A DNA stretch of 64,000 bases from Cornus controversa. Taxonomy: Eukaryota; Streptophyta; Magnoliopsida; Cornales; Cornaceae. The position numbers were made by a program, and so were the translations under genes. The stretch spans positions 28,238,001-28,302,000 of the forward strand of contig CM048845.1 of the NCBI GenBank assembly GCA_026545225.1. The letters run 5' to 3'. The notes under the pieces were generated by a model that saw only the letters and a program-made list of their open reading frames with translations, was not told the DNA's origin and made no database searches. Of this stretch, positions 1-13,161 are shown piece after piece. Within the stretch, counting starts at the first letter, position 1. Each line of letters opens with the position of its first letter.

Positions 1-935
1 ATGCCAAGTAGTGACTACAAAAATTGTCTCATTGCATTTGCACATAATTGCAGCTTTCTCAATGTTAAAGTCATCTCTGATGAACTGTTATGAAATTTGG
101 CAACAATGGTAGGTATATCCAACCCAAAAATATAAAAAAAAAAAACAAAAAAATAATAATCCTCTGTGATTTTGTTCCTGTGGATCTGCATGCAGCACAC
201 AAAAAGTATTCTAGCACTCTTATTGTCAAACTAGAAGGGTAAAGCACTAAATGCAAGCACAGGAGTACAAGAGAAACAGAGAACCTTTGCCATGAAACTA
301 GAAAGTTTTTACTAAAGAATAATCAAATGAAAGAAACAAAGCAATTTCTACACCCACAGCCTAGCCTATATTTTTGGTTTATATTACAATTGCACTACAA
401 TAGCCTCTCCTACTCTCTTTTTATCCTGATCTTATATACAGCAACACATTTCATGACGGCTCCTGTTAAAATCTCGAAAAAAAAAGGAGATAAAAACAGG
501 AACCATTTTCTATGTTACAAAGAAAAGAATCAAATTTCAATACTAGTACAGGGTTAGAGCTTTGTACACAATTCATCGTACATTCCGAGCTTGGGCTCCG
601 GTGCAGAAATCCAAAATGAATGGTGAAAGGCGGAACTTCCCTGAGGTTACCAAAACTTTCTTCTATAAATGAGATGAGAAAAGGGCCAAGGGCCAGATCC
701 GTTCCTCTCATAGATCATATGGAGAAAATCCATTACTCGGATAAAAATAATGAAAGCACAATATCTCGTGTGATAGATCAGTTGGCTGCAATCATCCGAG
801 TGATTCGACAGCATTGAGCTTGCACATGCTACTGAGCTGTTCAAAGACAGTTTAAGGTCTGCAAGCCATGAGTAGTAGCCTCTTTGTTTCATCTTCGAAT
901 CCCTTTAAAAGGCATACCATTACAACAATGCTGGA
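1..935. other. 3' flank / likely 3' UTR of the formin
   Basis: No coding region is recognisable. The part next to the stop codon (about 550-935) is less AT-rich than the far-left flank and is probably 3' UTR on the minus strand. No canonical AATAAA is evident on that strand. Confidence 0.5.
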
Positions 936-1064
936 TTAAGCGGCGCTTCTGGCATTGTTGTTGTAGTGTCCTTGTACGACATATTGTAGCCAACGCTGAG
1001 GCAGACCTCTGATATGGAAGAATCCAGAAAACCCATGCAGTAGATAAAGCAAAGGAAATTTTAG

Positions 1065-1216
1065 CTATCTCACATTCTTCCTTGTTAGGTTATTACCCTT
1101 TGCCTTGTCCATTTCAATTTCCTTCTGAGCTTTCTTCTTCTCCAATTCAGCCTGTTTGCAGTTCTCTTCATGCGCTCTCCGGAACAATCTCACAAAGTTT
1201 AATAGGGTCACAACAA
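1065..1216 (-). CDS. Formin terminal coding exon (basic C-terminal helix)
   Basis: The acceptor ttgcag at 1217 gives VVTLLNFVRLFRRAHEENCK followed by a Lys/Glu-rich helix and an in-frame TAG at 1065-1067 after KGNNLTRKNVR. A second possibility is a donor at 1097/1096 (GCAAAGG|GTAATA) splicing to an exon near 1008 or 1006, adding GLPQRWLQ...NNNARSAA with stop TAA at 936-938, or another short tail (EVCLSVGYN...). All are open, so the true C-terminus needs transcript data. The FH2 end itself is unaffected. Confidence 0.85.
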
Positions 1217-4200
1217 CTGCAATAAATCATAAAGCATTGGATATGAAAAAAGAAGTCACCAATAAAAAAGAAAATATTATGGATCACAAAAACTTAATTT
1301 TCTTAAGGTATGATATAATATAGAACAAGATGAAAAGTAAGATGAATTAACTAAATTTTAATTACTTAAGAGAACATTTAAGTGGTGCTGGGATGACCTA
1401 AAAAATCAAAAAATAAATCCAATTTATCTTTTTTCCAAAGTTTTTACATAGATCATATTAAAGGTAAATAAAGAGAAAAGAAGAAAACTACAATGGAATA
1501 ATTACAAATCCTACACAGAACACACTAGGAATGCACCATTTACCAGCCAGTTATCAGCAGCTAATAAGATGAACTAGTCAATGTACTGAACGTTACATGG
1601 TTCTTACAAGCAAAACTTCAATGTTGCTAGTTCATACAAGAAAACATATAGCTTAGCTACAGATAAGATGTTTCAGTAGCTAAGACAGGAAAGGGCAATT
1701 CAGATGACAAGACGTTCACTAGAAACAAAAGCTTGTTGTCGTCTTTCGCCAAAGTTTTTTTCTACAGAATTAAACTACAAAATATATATATATATATATT
1801 TTAAAAGGACGGTGTGAAACTATTTCTAGATTTCAAGTTCATTGCCATTAGAAAAAAGACAACTCCAATCGATAAAACAAATAGAAATCCAGTGGCAAGA
1901 ATGAATCTTATGATGTTCAAAATTAAGAAAATAGTGTAGTAAAAAACCTACACAGGTTCTTAACAGTTGCAACATATTATCCTTCTAAAACATGTTACTA
2001 ATGAAAACAATTAGAAAACAGGGGACCATGTCTTCAACGTTTTTCCGTATGTCAACAAGTCCATGGATGAAAGCAAACTCAGAACGGAAGATTACTGAAA
2101 CCAAAAGAAAATGACAAAACACAAAGGCATGAAAAACCACACAGACCTCTCTCTCTCACACACACAGGAGCAAATGCATGTATGCTCACCACCACATTCA
2201 CTCAAATGCGTACATAATCACAAAGCAGAAGATTACTAAAACCAAAAAGAAAATGAAATAACATGAATGCATATCAAACCCACAGAGACTCCCCTGCTCT
2301 CTATATCAAGCACAGATGCACACACCCAGGGCAAGAGAAAGGAGTGCATGCATGTACGCTCACCACCACATCCATTCACACACACACACACACATTAATG
2401 TATTCAATGCATCATTTACTTGGTCATTTCAAAAACTCAGATCACCTACCAGCAGCCTTTTTCCCAAGAAACTTGATTATAGAAAAGGGTGGAATAAGGA
2501 TGCCCTGGGAAGCCCAACACATAAAAATTAGCACATTTTACACTACTCAAATGTTCTTATTGGCTGGATCCTTACATACCCAGGTTGAACATGTGTCACA
2601 TTTAAGAGGTTCAGGACCAAAAGTAGATGGTTGTTCTTATAGGCCAATAAACAACGGTTGGCGTATCTAATCTGACAATTTTCCAAGAACTATCTTAACT
2701 ACATGCGTCAGTTAATTTAACAAAAAGCTCAAAAGGAATCAAATCATCCTTAATTTTCACATTGTGCATTTCTTGATTTGGGCCCTCTTATTTTAACAAC
2801 TGGTTTGGACTGTCATGATAATTTTTCAGAGTAGTGAATCTCATGAAATTGGCGTCATCCATCATCCTAATAGAAGGCCACTTACAAGTAAATTTAAATA
2901 TCTTAGAAACTGAACTGAATCTATTACAATTGGGATCGTAAAGGAGATTGGCAAGGGTTTTTAGCATTGATAAGAGAAAAGCAAATCATGCTAAATAGAG
3001 CTGGCCAACTCTTTTGCCCCACAGTTTTCCACAAGAGGCCTCATCACAGCAGAATTGCACCATCTATACTGTAAATGGAGATGACAGTTTGTCTCTGTAA
3101 CAAATTACTACAAGGTTAATTTCATAGTCTCGCCTCTTCTCAAAACAAATCAGATTGTTAGGACAAATAATTCACTCTCCATTTCTCGTTTTATGATACC
3201 AGGGAAGGAAGGCGGAGGAAGGATGGAGCAAGTCTCCATTGTTTGGTACAAAGGAGAGCTGGAGGAAAGGGAAGAATGGATGGATGAGGCATTGCTCCTG
3301 GCCCACCAGTTTTGATCCCTCAAAAATTAAAAGGAAATGTGGAGAGAAGATAAGACTAAATAAAATATTATATAATATAATGAGGATACGATGGTAAAAA
3401 AATATAGAGCCTCTCCTTTCTTCTCTCTTACCAAACAATTGAAGGTGTCACTTCTTTTTACTCCCTTCCACTCAACAAACAAATGAGTTAAGATACCTTC
3501 CCTTCCTAGGGATGCCTCACCCTTTGGCTCAATTTTCATAGATCACATCATAACTTAGCCAATATTTGGTAAGAGAGAAAGGAGGAGGGAGGGAAGAGAG
3601 AAGGGATGGACCAAGCTACCATTGTTCGGAAGAAGAAAGAGGAGAAAGATGGGAGGAGGGATAAGGCATCCCTCCGACTCCACCATTTTGCTTCCATCTA
3701 AAAGAGTGTTAAAGAGGAGAGAGAAACAAATAATTTGTCAAATAAAACTGAAATGATATCATTTACATCCTTTAGATGATTAATTATGTGTTAAGTGCAA
3801 AAAACACCCCACTATATAAAACAATGTGCAAAACACCCCCTAATGTTCAAAAAACACCCTGCAATTTCAAAATTGTTCAAATAAGGACAAATGGTTAATT
3901 TTCCGGTATCGGAGATAGGAAATGACAAAAATACCCTTATGTTATAAAAAAAATTAAATACTAAACAAAACACTCTCTCTCCTCATTCTCTCTCTCCTCG
4001 TTCTCTCTCTCTTTGTGTGAGACCCTCTCTCCACGATTTCTCTCTCTTTCTTCTCATCTTCACTCTCTCTCTTAACAATTTATTTCTTGCTATTTATTTC
4101 TTCATTAATAGTAATAAATTGGGGCATTTGTTGTAGATTAATTGGTATTTCTTCAACAGTTCTCTCTCCTCGTTCTCTCTCTCTCTGTAACAGTGTGTGT

Positions 4201-4288
4201 ATATATAGCAGTGTATGTATATGTGTGTTTATATATAGCAGTATATGTGTGTGTATCAGAGAGTGTGTGTGTGTATGATGATATATAA

Positions 4289-4336
<48 letters not shown>

Positions 4337-7300
4337 GAAAGTGTTTGTATTAACAGTGTGTGTGTGTATATGATGATATAACCAATTGTATGTGTGTGTA
4401 ACAGAGTGTGTGTGTGTGTGTATGATGATATATAACAGTGTGTGTGTATATATATATATACACATACTGTTATATATATATCTATATGAAATTGTTTCTA
4501 TTAATAGTGTGTGTGTATATGATGATATAACCAATTGTATGTGTGTGTAACAGAGTGTGTGTATGATGATATATAACAGTGTGTGTGTATATATATATAT
4601 GAAATTGTTTGAATTTGGTTCTCTCTCTTCGATTCTCTCTCATCCCTATAGATATATATATGGTTATGGTAGATAAGAGAGAGCCAAACAGGTCTTAACT
4701 GGTGAAGGGGTAATTTTGGAATTTAAAAAAAAAAATTAAGTCAAACATGCCGGTCAACTAGCCGGAAGGGGGTATTTGCACATCGGAGATAACTAGTGGG
4801 GGGTGATATGCACGTACTAAATTGGAGGGTGTTTTTTGCACATTTTTGTATATAACGAGGGTGTTTTTTGCACATTTTTGTACATAATGAGGGTGTTTTT
4901 TGCACTTAACCCTTTAATTAATATATTTAATGGTCTTAACAATAAAATGATACTATTACCCATTTCTTTCCCTTTCACCCAACTAAATAAAATTAGGGAT
5001 GGGCACTTTCCCTTTCCTAAGGATGCCTCATCCATCTCTCCTCCTCTTCCTTCCATTTATTTTTTCATTCCTCATACCATATGAAGATGGAGATCAGGAT
5101 AAGTTTATACTTATCTTTTTATCTTACCCGGTAGTGTTTATCTTTTCTTAATGACTGAAAAAATATTTATCATTTCTTACTTTTAGGGATTTGATAGCTT
5201 TGGTATTTATCTCTTGTTTTAGGTTTCCCTATATAAGGCCTTTGTTTTTTTTTTTTTTTTTCATTTTTAATAAGTAGAATTTCATTAAAAGCCCCAAAAG
5301 GGGAGCGCACCCAAAGGAACAACTGCACAAGAGGCACTGTACTCTAAAAAAATCACAAAAACCCTGATACTCTCAAACTATCCACAAAATCTACAAAGTC
5401 CTCCAATGATTTACAATACCACCCTTTACTCTAAAAAAAATAGAGAACTCAAAATGGAATATTTTAAAACACAAATAGGAGCTTCCTCCCCATCAAAGGA
5501 CCTCCTATTCCTCTCGCGCCACAAACACCACCCCAAGCAAAGGGGGTCACCCTCCAAGCATCTCAGATTTGACTACCCACTATACAACCTCTCCAAGCAT
5601 TGAGTATGCTCAACTTGGAACCCGACAAGACACGGTGAACTCCAAAAAGAGCAAGGAACATGGCCCACACATCTCTAGCCACCAAACAAAGCAGAAGAAG
5701 ATAATTTGTTGTCTCCTCATCCCTTTTACAAATTCAACCCCACTTCACCATATTTTGACATGTCTTCCTTAACTTATCAATTGTCAAAATCCTCCCTAAA
5801 ACAAACGTCTATCCAAAGAAGGCCATTTAAGGGGGACTTTGGTGCACCACACTGCCCTCCAAGGGGAAGAAAGACCCCAAACATCCAAAAGCCTCCAATA
5901 AAAGGAACGCACCTATATAAGGCCTTTGTTGGTAATATATTAGACAAATTATTGTTATTCGAGTATTAATCAAATTATAAAGCTTTACACTCTCTCTTCT
6001 TCTATTTCTTCTTCCTCCTCTTCTTCTCTTCTCTTCTTTTTGTACTTCTCCCTCCTGTATCAGTCAGTGGTGTCAGATTGGTATAAAAGCAAATACAGAT
6101 CTTTTTTCTTTTCTAGTTCTCTCTTCTTCTCCTCTCCTTTCTTCTAATATCTCCTGCTCATATCTCTCCCTCTCATCTCTCTTATATTTTATCGCTTGTA
6201 GTCTGACGTTTCTCTTCCCTCTGATAACTCTCCACTTTGTCTCCCATATCTAATCTATATCTCTTTTCTCTCTCTCTCTATTCCTATAATGTTTCACTCC
6301 CTCTGATATTCTCTACTCTCTCTCATCTCTTTCGATCACTCTCTCTACTCTATACCATGTTTGTCAAAATTGCAATCCAGATCGGACAATCCTACGATCC
6401 AAAAGTGAGGAATCGATCCAAATAGTAAAGAGAATTGTTTACAAGTAGGATCTTCGTAGACTCAATGGGATCGTGAGTGGAATCGTAAATCATATAGAAT
6501 CACATGATTCTACCCAGTCTACTATTTTTATTTTTATTTTGGAAACGGGAACCCTTCCAACCTGGTGACCTTTGGTAAATGAGGTTGCAAGGTAAACTTC
6601 GATCATGTGCAATCACTCACAAACCACAAATATCATTTAAACCCAATTGTTTTGTGCCTTGTGAGACTTGAACCCATCCGAGTTTATGGTTCGCCCCAAG
6701 AGACCGATTCTACCAAATTTACCTATTTGAATATTCCTTTTTTTAGATTTGTTGGGCCTTCAGCTTATTGTTATATGGTTTTATGGGCTTGTTTGGCTAT
6801 TTTAAGTGTAAAGTGCAACTTTTTAAGCCCACTTGCAACTTAAAAAGTAAAAAAATTGTAAATACGTGAAATCAAAGCATCAGACCTATGGCATGGAGTC
6901 TCCAGTGTCTCTCTCTTGCGAATTCTTCTCTCTCAGTGGCGATTAGCTTTGGACGACGTCGGCAACCTCCGGCTAGGTTCAGTGACCTCCAACAAGCTTG
7001 AGGAACCTCCAACGAGCTCCATCTAGCTCTCTCTCTCTCTCTCTCAACGGCGATTGGTTTTGGACTTGAGTTCTGACTGCTGGTTGCGAAGTCTACTTCC
7101 AATTTCTTATCTATACTAACCAACTCTGGCGAGCTGTAGCTTCTTTCGGCAGACACAAACTAGTCCAAACTTTCAAGGTATTAATTTTTGCTCTGTTCTT
7201 CACTTCTTGATTTCTCAGTTTGTCACTTTTTCTTTCTATTTCAAAACAAAAAACAGAGAACTCTGTTTACCTATCAAATCTCTGTTTTGTTTTTGTTTTT

Positions 7301-9828
7301 CAAAGCAACAAAATTGAAAAACTTGAGTGCTCTATTCGGTTCTTCCCTCAGTTTGGTTTTTCCTCTAACTAGTCTCTGTTTATCCCTCCTTTTTGATCTT
7401 ATGCAGAAACTTTTTAAGTTTATATTAAGTTTATAGTAGAAACAACATCAGTTTATGTTCTTTTTTTGAATAAAAAACAAAACTTCGAATGTATCAGTTT
7501 TGTTCTTTTTTTTTCTGAATAAAAAACAGAGTTTTGTGTCTTTGTGGTTGGAAAGTTTGAATAATGTATGTTAATTGCTTTTGCTGGGCTGTAGTTATGA
7601 CAATGTTGGTGTTAAAGTGGATAAATATTAAATGTTGTTCTGGGTTCTCCTATGTAAGGCCTATACTGGAAGTATAATGGACAAATAATTATTATGGGAA
7701 ATTGATTTTAAAAAATTACATATTTTCTTCTTCTTTCCCTTTCCTTATTCTCTGGTTCTTTTCTTCTTTCCCCTCTTCCATCAATTGGTATTAAAAAGTA
7801 TAATGTATGTTAATTGCTTTTGCTAGGTTGTTATTATGATGATGTTGGTGTTAAAGTGGATAAATATTAAATGTTGGTATGAGAGCTCTACCTCTTCAGC
7901 TACATTCTCTTAGATATGTGTATGAACATTATCCCTAGATGTATGTTACATATGTTTGGAGTGTAATTCTATATGTTCTTGTGTTTTGGGCCTAGTATCT
8001 ATTTATTTTAGAGATATTCTTATTTAGAAAGTTCGTTTGCGTTGCTTTTCTACTAGTTTTGTAGGATGTTACGATCCTCAATCCAATCCTACGATCCCGA
8101 TTCCATGAACCCCTCATCAATCTTACGTAGAATCCCGAACCTGATAGCTTTGATACTTATCTCTTGTTGTGGGTTTTCCTGTAGAAGGCCTATACTGAAA
8201 GAATAATAGACAAATAATTATGATGGGAAATTGATTTTAAAAAATGACATATTTTCTTCTTCTTTCTCTTTCCTTCTTCTCTGGTTCTTTTCTTCCTTCC
8301 CCTCTTGCATCAACTGGTATTAGAACAAACTTCATATCCGTCTTCTTCTTCTTTCCCCTACTGCATCACTTAATTACTATATCTCTCTCCCTATTTCCTT
8401 CTTTTTGTTCAACTATACATACAAATAGTAAAAAAAACAAGGCCACAGAAAAGGGATGGCAATTTAACCCATTGTCGTACTAACCCACTCCACACTGCCC
8501 TAATTGTAAGGATGGGGATAGTCCACACTAAATTGGGGTATGGGTGCTGACAGGATGAGAGATTCCTTTAACCCTTTCAGGAAGGGATAATATTTTGGTT
8601 GAACACCGCCTTCCCAACCTCAATACAACTACAAAAATCTTACTTTCCTTGCCATTAGTGGGCGTTTTCCTATAAATTTGATAATTGAGCATTTGTGAAA
8701 TCACAATTTTCACATGTTGGGCTGCCCATAAATCTAAGAATAATTTGGTAAGAGGCACTTGTAAAGAGTCAGGAATCATTGTTCTTTCATTTCCTTTCAT
8801 GAGAAATGTGAAAATCCAGACAAATAATTTTTCTCACAGTAGAATACAACAACAGAAGCCTTCGTCAAATAGATCCCACATTATTCTCCTATAGATGTGA
8901 TGGGCTTAATCAGTCTATAAAAAGGCTTCTCATTCCTTCCTAAATTCATCATGTCCATAAAGTTAGCATCATTAGCTACCTTTAGCTCACACGCGTGGAT
9001 TCAAAAGTCACATTAAGGTATAACTGGATATCCAGCCATTCCTGTCCCCAACACAGGTTTGGGATTGGTTGGAATGAAGTTCCGTTATAAATGGGTCTGG
9101 ATATGGGTGGCCTACACAGAACTCGCTCTGCCATTCCTAGCAAAGAATCACACATCTGAAAAAAACTGGAAACTTCAAAACTTTTAAGCGCAACTTTAAT
9201 TTTGTAAATGGGAGTACAGATTGATGGCATAATTGTGTTATCCATATTTTACCTTGTTCAAATGGGCAACGGGCAGGATCCTCACCAAAATATAGGGCTA
9301 GTGCATCTGCATTTCTACCCTGTCCACCAAAAAAAAAAAGAGAGAGGCAAAAGACATTAAGGAGATGGAGAGAGAAGGAGAGAGAGATGCTAACAGATAA
9401 TGTACCAAAGAGATGGGTCAATATAAAAAATTACCACCACAGAGTACAAATTTGTTACAGAGGCCACCTCTGTCTCAGCAACACCAATGAATTCCTTTAA
9501 AGTCTAAATGAAAAAGAAATAAAAAAATTAGGGTACTAAAATAATCACAAGTAATATTTTTAGATGAAAGAAAATAGAAATATTTAAAAATGATCTATAT
9601 TTAAAAAAAAAAAACACATTAATTTAACTTCTAAAATTGGTGGTCACATGATTATAGCAGGAGTCTGGTGGGTATAATACACTTCCTGTTATTCTTCTAC
9701 ATTATGAAGGGTCGATTTCTTGTTTCATGAGTGCCAAGAAAACAAGAGTTGTTTAAAGAAAAAGAAAAAAAGAAGGAAATCAGAAATATTGTTCCCCAAT
9801 GACAACTAAGATATTGCATCTAACAATG

Positions 9829-9876
<48 letters not shown>

Positions 9877-11406
9877 GCTAGTGTTGTTGAATGAAAAATC
9901 TGGCCAAATACCTTACGAAAAATTTCAGATACAGGGCCGTCATTTTCAGATGCAGTCAACTCCTGCTTTACCTTTTCTAATCCCTTGATAATAGCTTGCA
10001 TTTCTTCTGCTAAAGACTTCAACTGTATCTGTAAGGAAGTAAGAACCCGGTTAAAATAAAGCAATCATTTTCTAACCAAAAATCTTGAGATCAAAATTGA
10101 GAAACAGATAGAATGTTGATTGTTGAAAAACAGACTAAATGTGAACCTTTGACGCAGCTTCCAGGCTAACAAGATCTCCATGGAAGTCTAAAAGAGCTGG
10201 GGACTTAGAGGCAAGGACCTGAGGCACAAAAAACAACACTAATGAGACACTAAATCATCCTGCAGGTACAGTATATATTCAATAAATCCCAAATGGAAGG
10301 AGGGGGCATAATATTCGGCACTGAAGAGATAAATACGTAAAACTAGAAAATCTCCAAATACAACTATAAGATCAATAATGGGTATGTAAGAGTCCATATT
10401 GTGCACCTGAAAACATATATACATTATATGCCAAGAACACATTAACTTGGCCAACATTCATGGCCAAAAGTCGTTGCCTCTTCACTAAACAAGAAAACCA
10501 AACACAATAGACCCACTGGAATATTACTGTTCAAGTTGTCTTAAGCAATCGACAGTAAAAGCTGAAGTTATCACAACAGTACCATGCCACAAAAATTGAA
10601 AGTCCCTCGTAATAATAAACAAATATAAGGACGGACACTTCTAAGGAGTAGTGTGTGACTTTTATTGAGCACCCTTGTACACGTGTCCAGCACATCTTAG
10701 ACGTGTCCATAATTTAAAAATAAATTCTTAATTATAGACGCATGCTCAACACTTCTTGGGCACTTGTTAACATCTATACCACCTTCAATGCTACACATAA
10801 CATGCAAACATACACAAAGCACAAGCATGTGCATCTAGACATATGTTGTGTTCCTGTTATCTCTTTCTCTATATGAAAGGGTTGATTAAAATTATATTAT
10901 AATAAGTTAACAAATTCAATTATTATCATAGAGTATCTATTTTTGATATATAATATAACTTTTATAAAATATATATATATATACACTAGTGTATGCCCGT
11001 GCCTATGGCACTATCATGCACTTGCAATCGGGACCGTTAGATAAAGTGATTTAGACCATAGATAGCAAAAGACATTTTGGACTACAAGATTGACTTTTTA
11101 ACCACTTTTGCCCATTAGATTGGATTTTTTGTCCTTATTATATATATATATATATATAGAAGCTTGGTATAAGAAGGACAAAAGAGGTCATCTAACGGTC
11201 AAAAGTGGTTAAAAAACCAATCTATATCTATATAATATAGAAGCTTGGTATAATAAGGACAAAATAAGCCATCTAACAGTCAAAAGTGGTTAAAAAACTA
11301 ATCTTGTGGTCCAAAATGTCTTTTGCTATCTACAGTCTAAAATCACTTTATCTAACGGTCATGATTTCGAGTGCATGATGTTACCGTAGACATGGGCTTA
11401 CACTAG

Positions 11407-11437
<31 letters not shown>

Positions 11438-12421
11438 TTTGCTACTCTATTGGGTAGTACTCCAATCTGATATGCTGTGAATTCCAATAAAGTTATTACC
11501 ATACCATTTACATGGATTGGAAAAGTCACTAAACTCTCAATCAAAACTCTACTACTCTATCAATAGTACTCCAATCTGATATGTTGTGAGACTTACATGG
11601 ATTGGAAAAGTCACGAAGGAGCTATATATATATATATATATCTCTATAAAATTCGGCGTTATGCATTTATCTTCCTTTGTATCAGTAACGCTGCCCTTAC
11701 CCACCCCACCACCTATCTCCACCGACCTAAAAATGGCAGTAAAAGGCTCTACATTCAACCTCTTTGCGCGTGATACATCAACTCTTAAAAGGGTTAGGTT
11801 TAAGGACATTTTGATTTCGAGTTGATTTAATTGCTACTTTATAAGAGACTCTTTGACATATTAATTTAGTGATAACTTTGATATCTATATATATAGATAT
11901 CTATATATATAGACATCTATATATATCTATATAGATATATACGTACAGTCAATTTGCATGTGCTTCAAAGTCTTAAAGAGTAAAGACGTGGTTGACATAA
12001 TTGATCTGTGCTAGCTAGTGGTACTGGAGATCAATTATGTCAACCACGTCTTTACTCTTTAGGACTTTGAAGCACATGCAAACTGACTGTACGTACTTTT
12101 CTTCTAGCTAATGCATTCTCCTCTCTCTGTAGCTGGCTTTTTTATTATTTTCATTTTACAGTTTCTTTCATTGTCCTACTACTCTACAACACTTTTAACT
12201 ATACCCCCACATTCGTACCAATTATACATACACATTTAGCTATCTATATACTATAGAAGCTTGGTATAATAAGGATAAAAGAAGCCATCTAACGGTCAGA
12301 AGTGATTAAAAAACTAATCTTGTGGTTCAAAATGTCTTTTGTTATCTACGGTCTAAAATCACTTTATCTAACGGTCACGATTTCGAGTGCATGATAGTGC
12401 CGTAGACACGGGCCTACACAA

Positions 12422-12467
<46 letters not shown>

Positions 12468-13125
12468 CTCTACTACTCTATTAGGTAGTACTCCAATCTG
12501 ATATGCTGTGAATTCCAATAAAATTATTGTCATACCACTTACATGGATTGGAAAAGTCACTAAACTCTCAATCAAAACTCTGCTACTCTATTGAGTAGTA
12601 CTCCAATCTGATAATTTCTTTGCTCAAATTGCCGGAACTTCTTGCTCAAAATTGCATTGTGCAGCTTTTGATAAAGCTGCTGAACTTCAGGTGAATAGTT
12701 CTGACCATCAGGTGAATAAATACAAAAAGTCAAAAGCTACATAATGAGGTGTACTATATAGTCTACAAAAGCTAAGCTACCATGTGTACTGTGTACTCTA
12801 CAAAAGCTTCCTGTAGGCACTTCACTTCAGTCAAAATTTTAAACAGCTTTATCAGAAGCTGCCACATCATCTCATTATTATTCACCTAGTGGTCAGAACT
12901 ATTCACCTGAAGTTCAGCAACTTTATCAAAAGCTGCACAATGCAGCTTTGAGCAAAAAGTTCTAGCAATTTGAGCAAAGAAATTATCAGATTGGAGTACT
13001 ACTCAATAGAGTAGCAGAGTTTTGATTGAGAGTTTAGTGACTTTTCCAATCCATGTAAGTGGTATGGCAATAACTTTATTAGAATTCATAGCATATCATA
13101 TTGGAGTACTATTAGAGTAGCAGAG

Positions 13126-13161
<36 letters not shown>

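Larger units (their letters stand above)
3560..5095. mobile_element. Older purine-rich inverted-repeat element, interrupted by a younger TIR element
   Basis: The left part (3560-3787) reads ATATTTGGTAAGAG...GGGATAAGGCATCCCT. The right part (4913-5095) is its rough inverse, CCTAAGGATGCCTCATCC...CATACCATAT. The 3788-4912 element splits it. A related copy lies at 3175-3540 and another at about 57960-58480. Family not identified; boundaries approximate. Confidence 0.5.
1217..9252. other. Formin intron 16 (8.0 kb), TE-filled
   Basis: This intron separates the penultimate and last recognised coding exons. It holds a diverged duplication (2087-2390), purine-rich inverted repeat material (3175-3770 and 4930-5090) split by a 1.1 kb TIR element (3788-4912), an LTR-like fossil interrupted by a LINE (5098-6110), two further copies of that LTR-like sequence (7645-7795, 8143-8335) and microsatellites. 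No coding gene is seen inside. Confidence 0.8.

Noticed and set aside
4256-4534. Short His/Thr-rich frame
   Set aside because: Pure TG/TA microsatellite translation.
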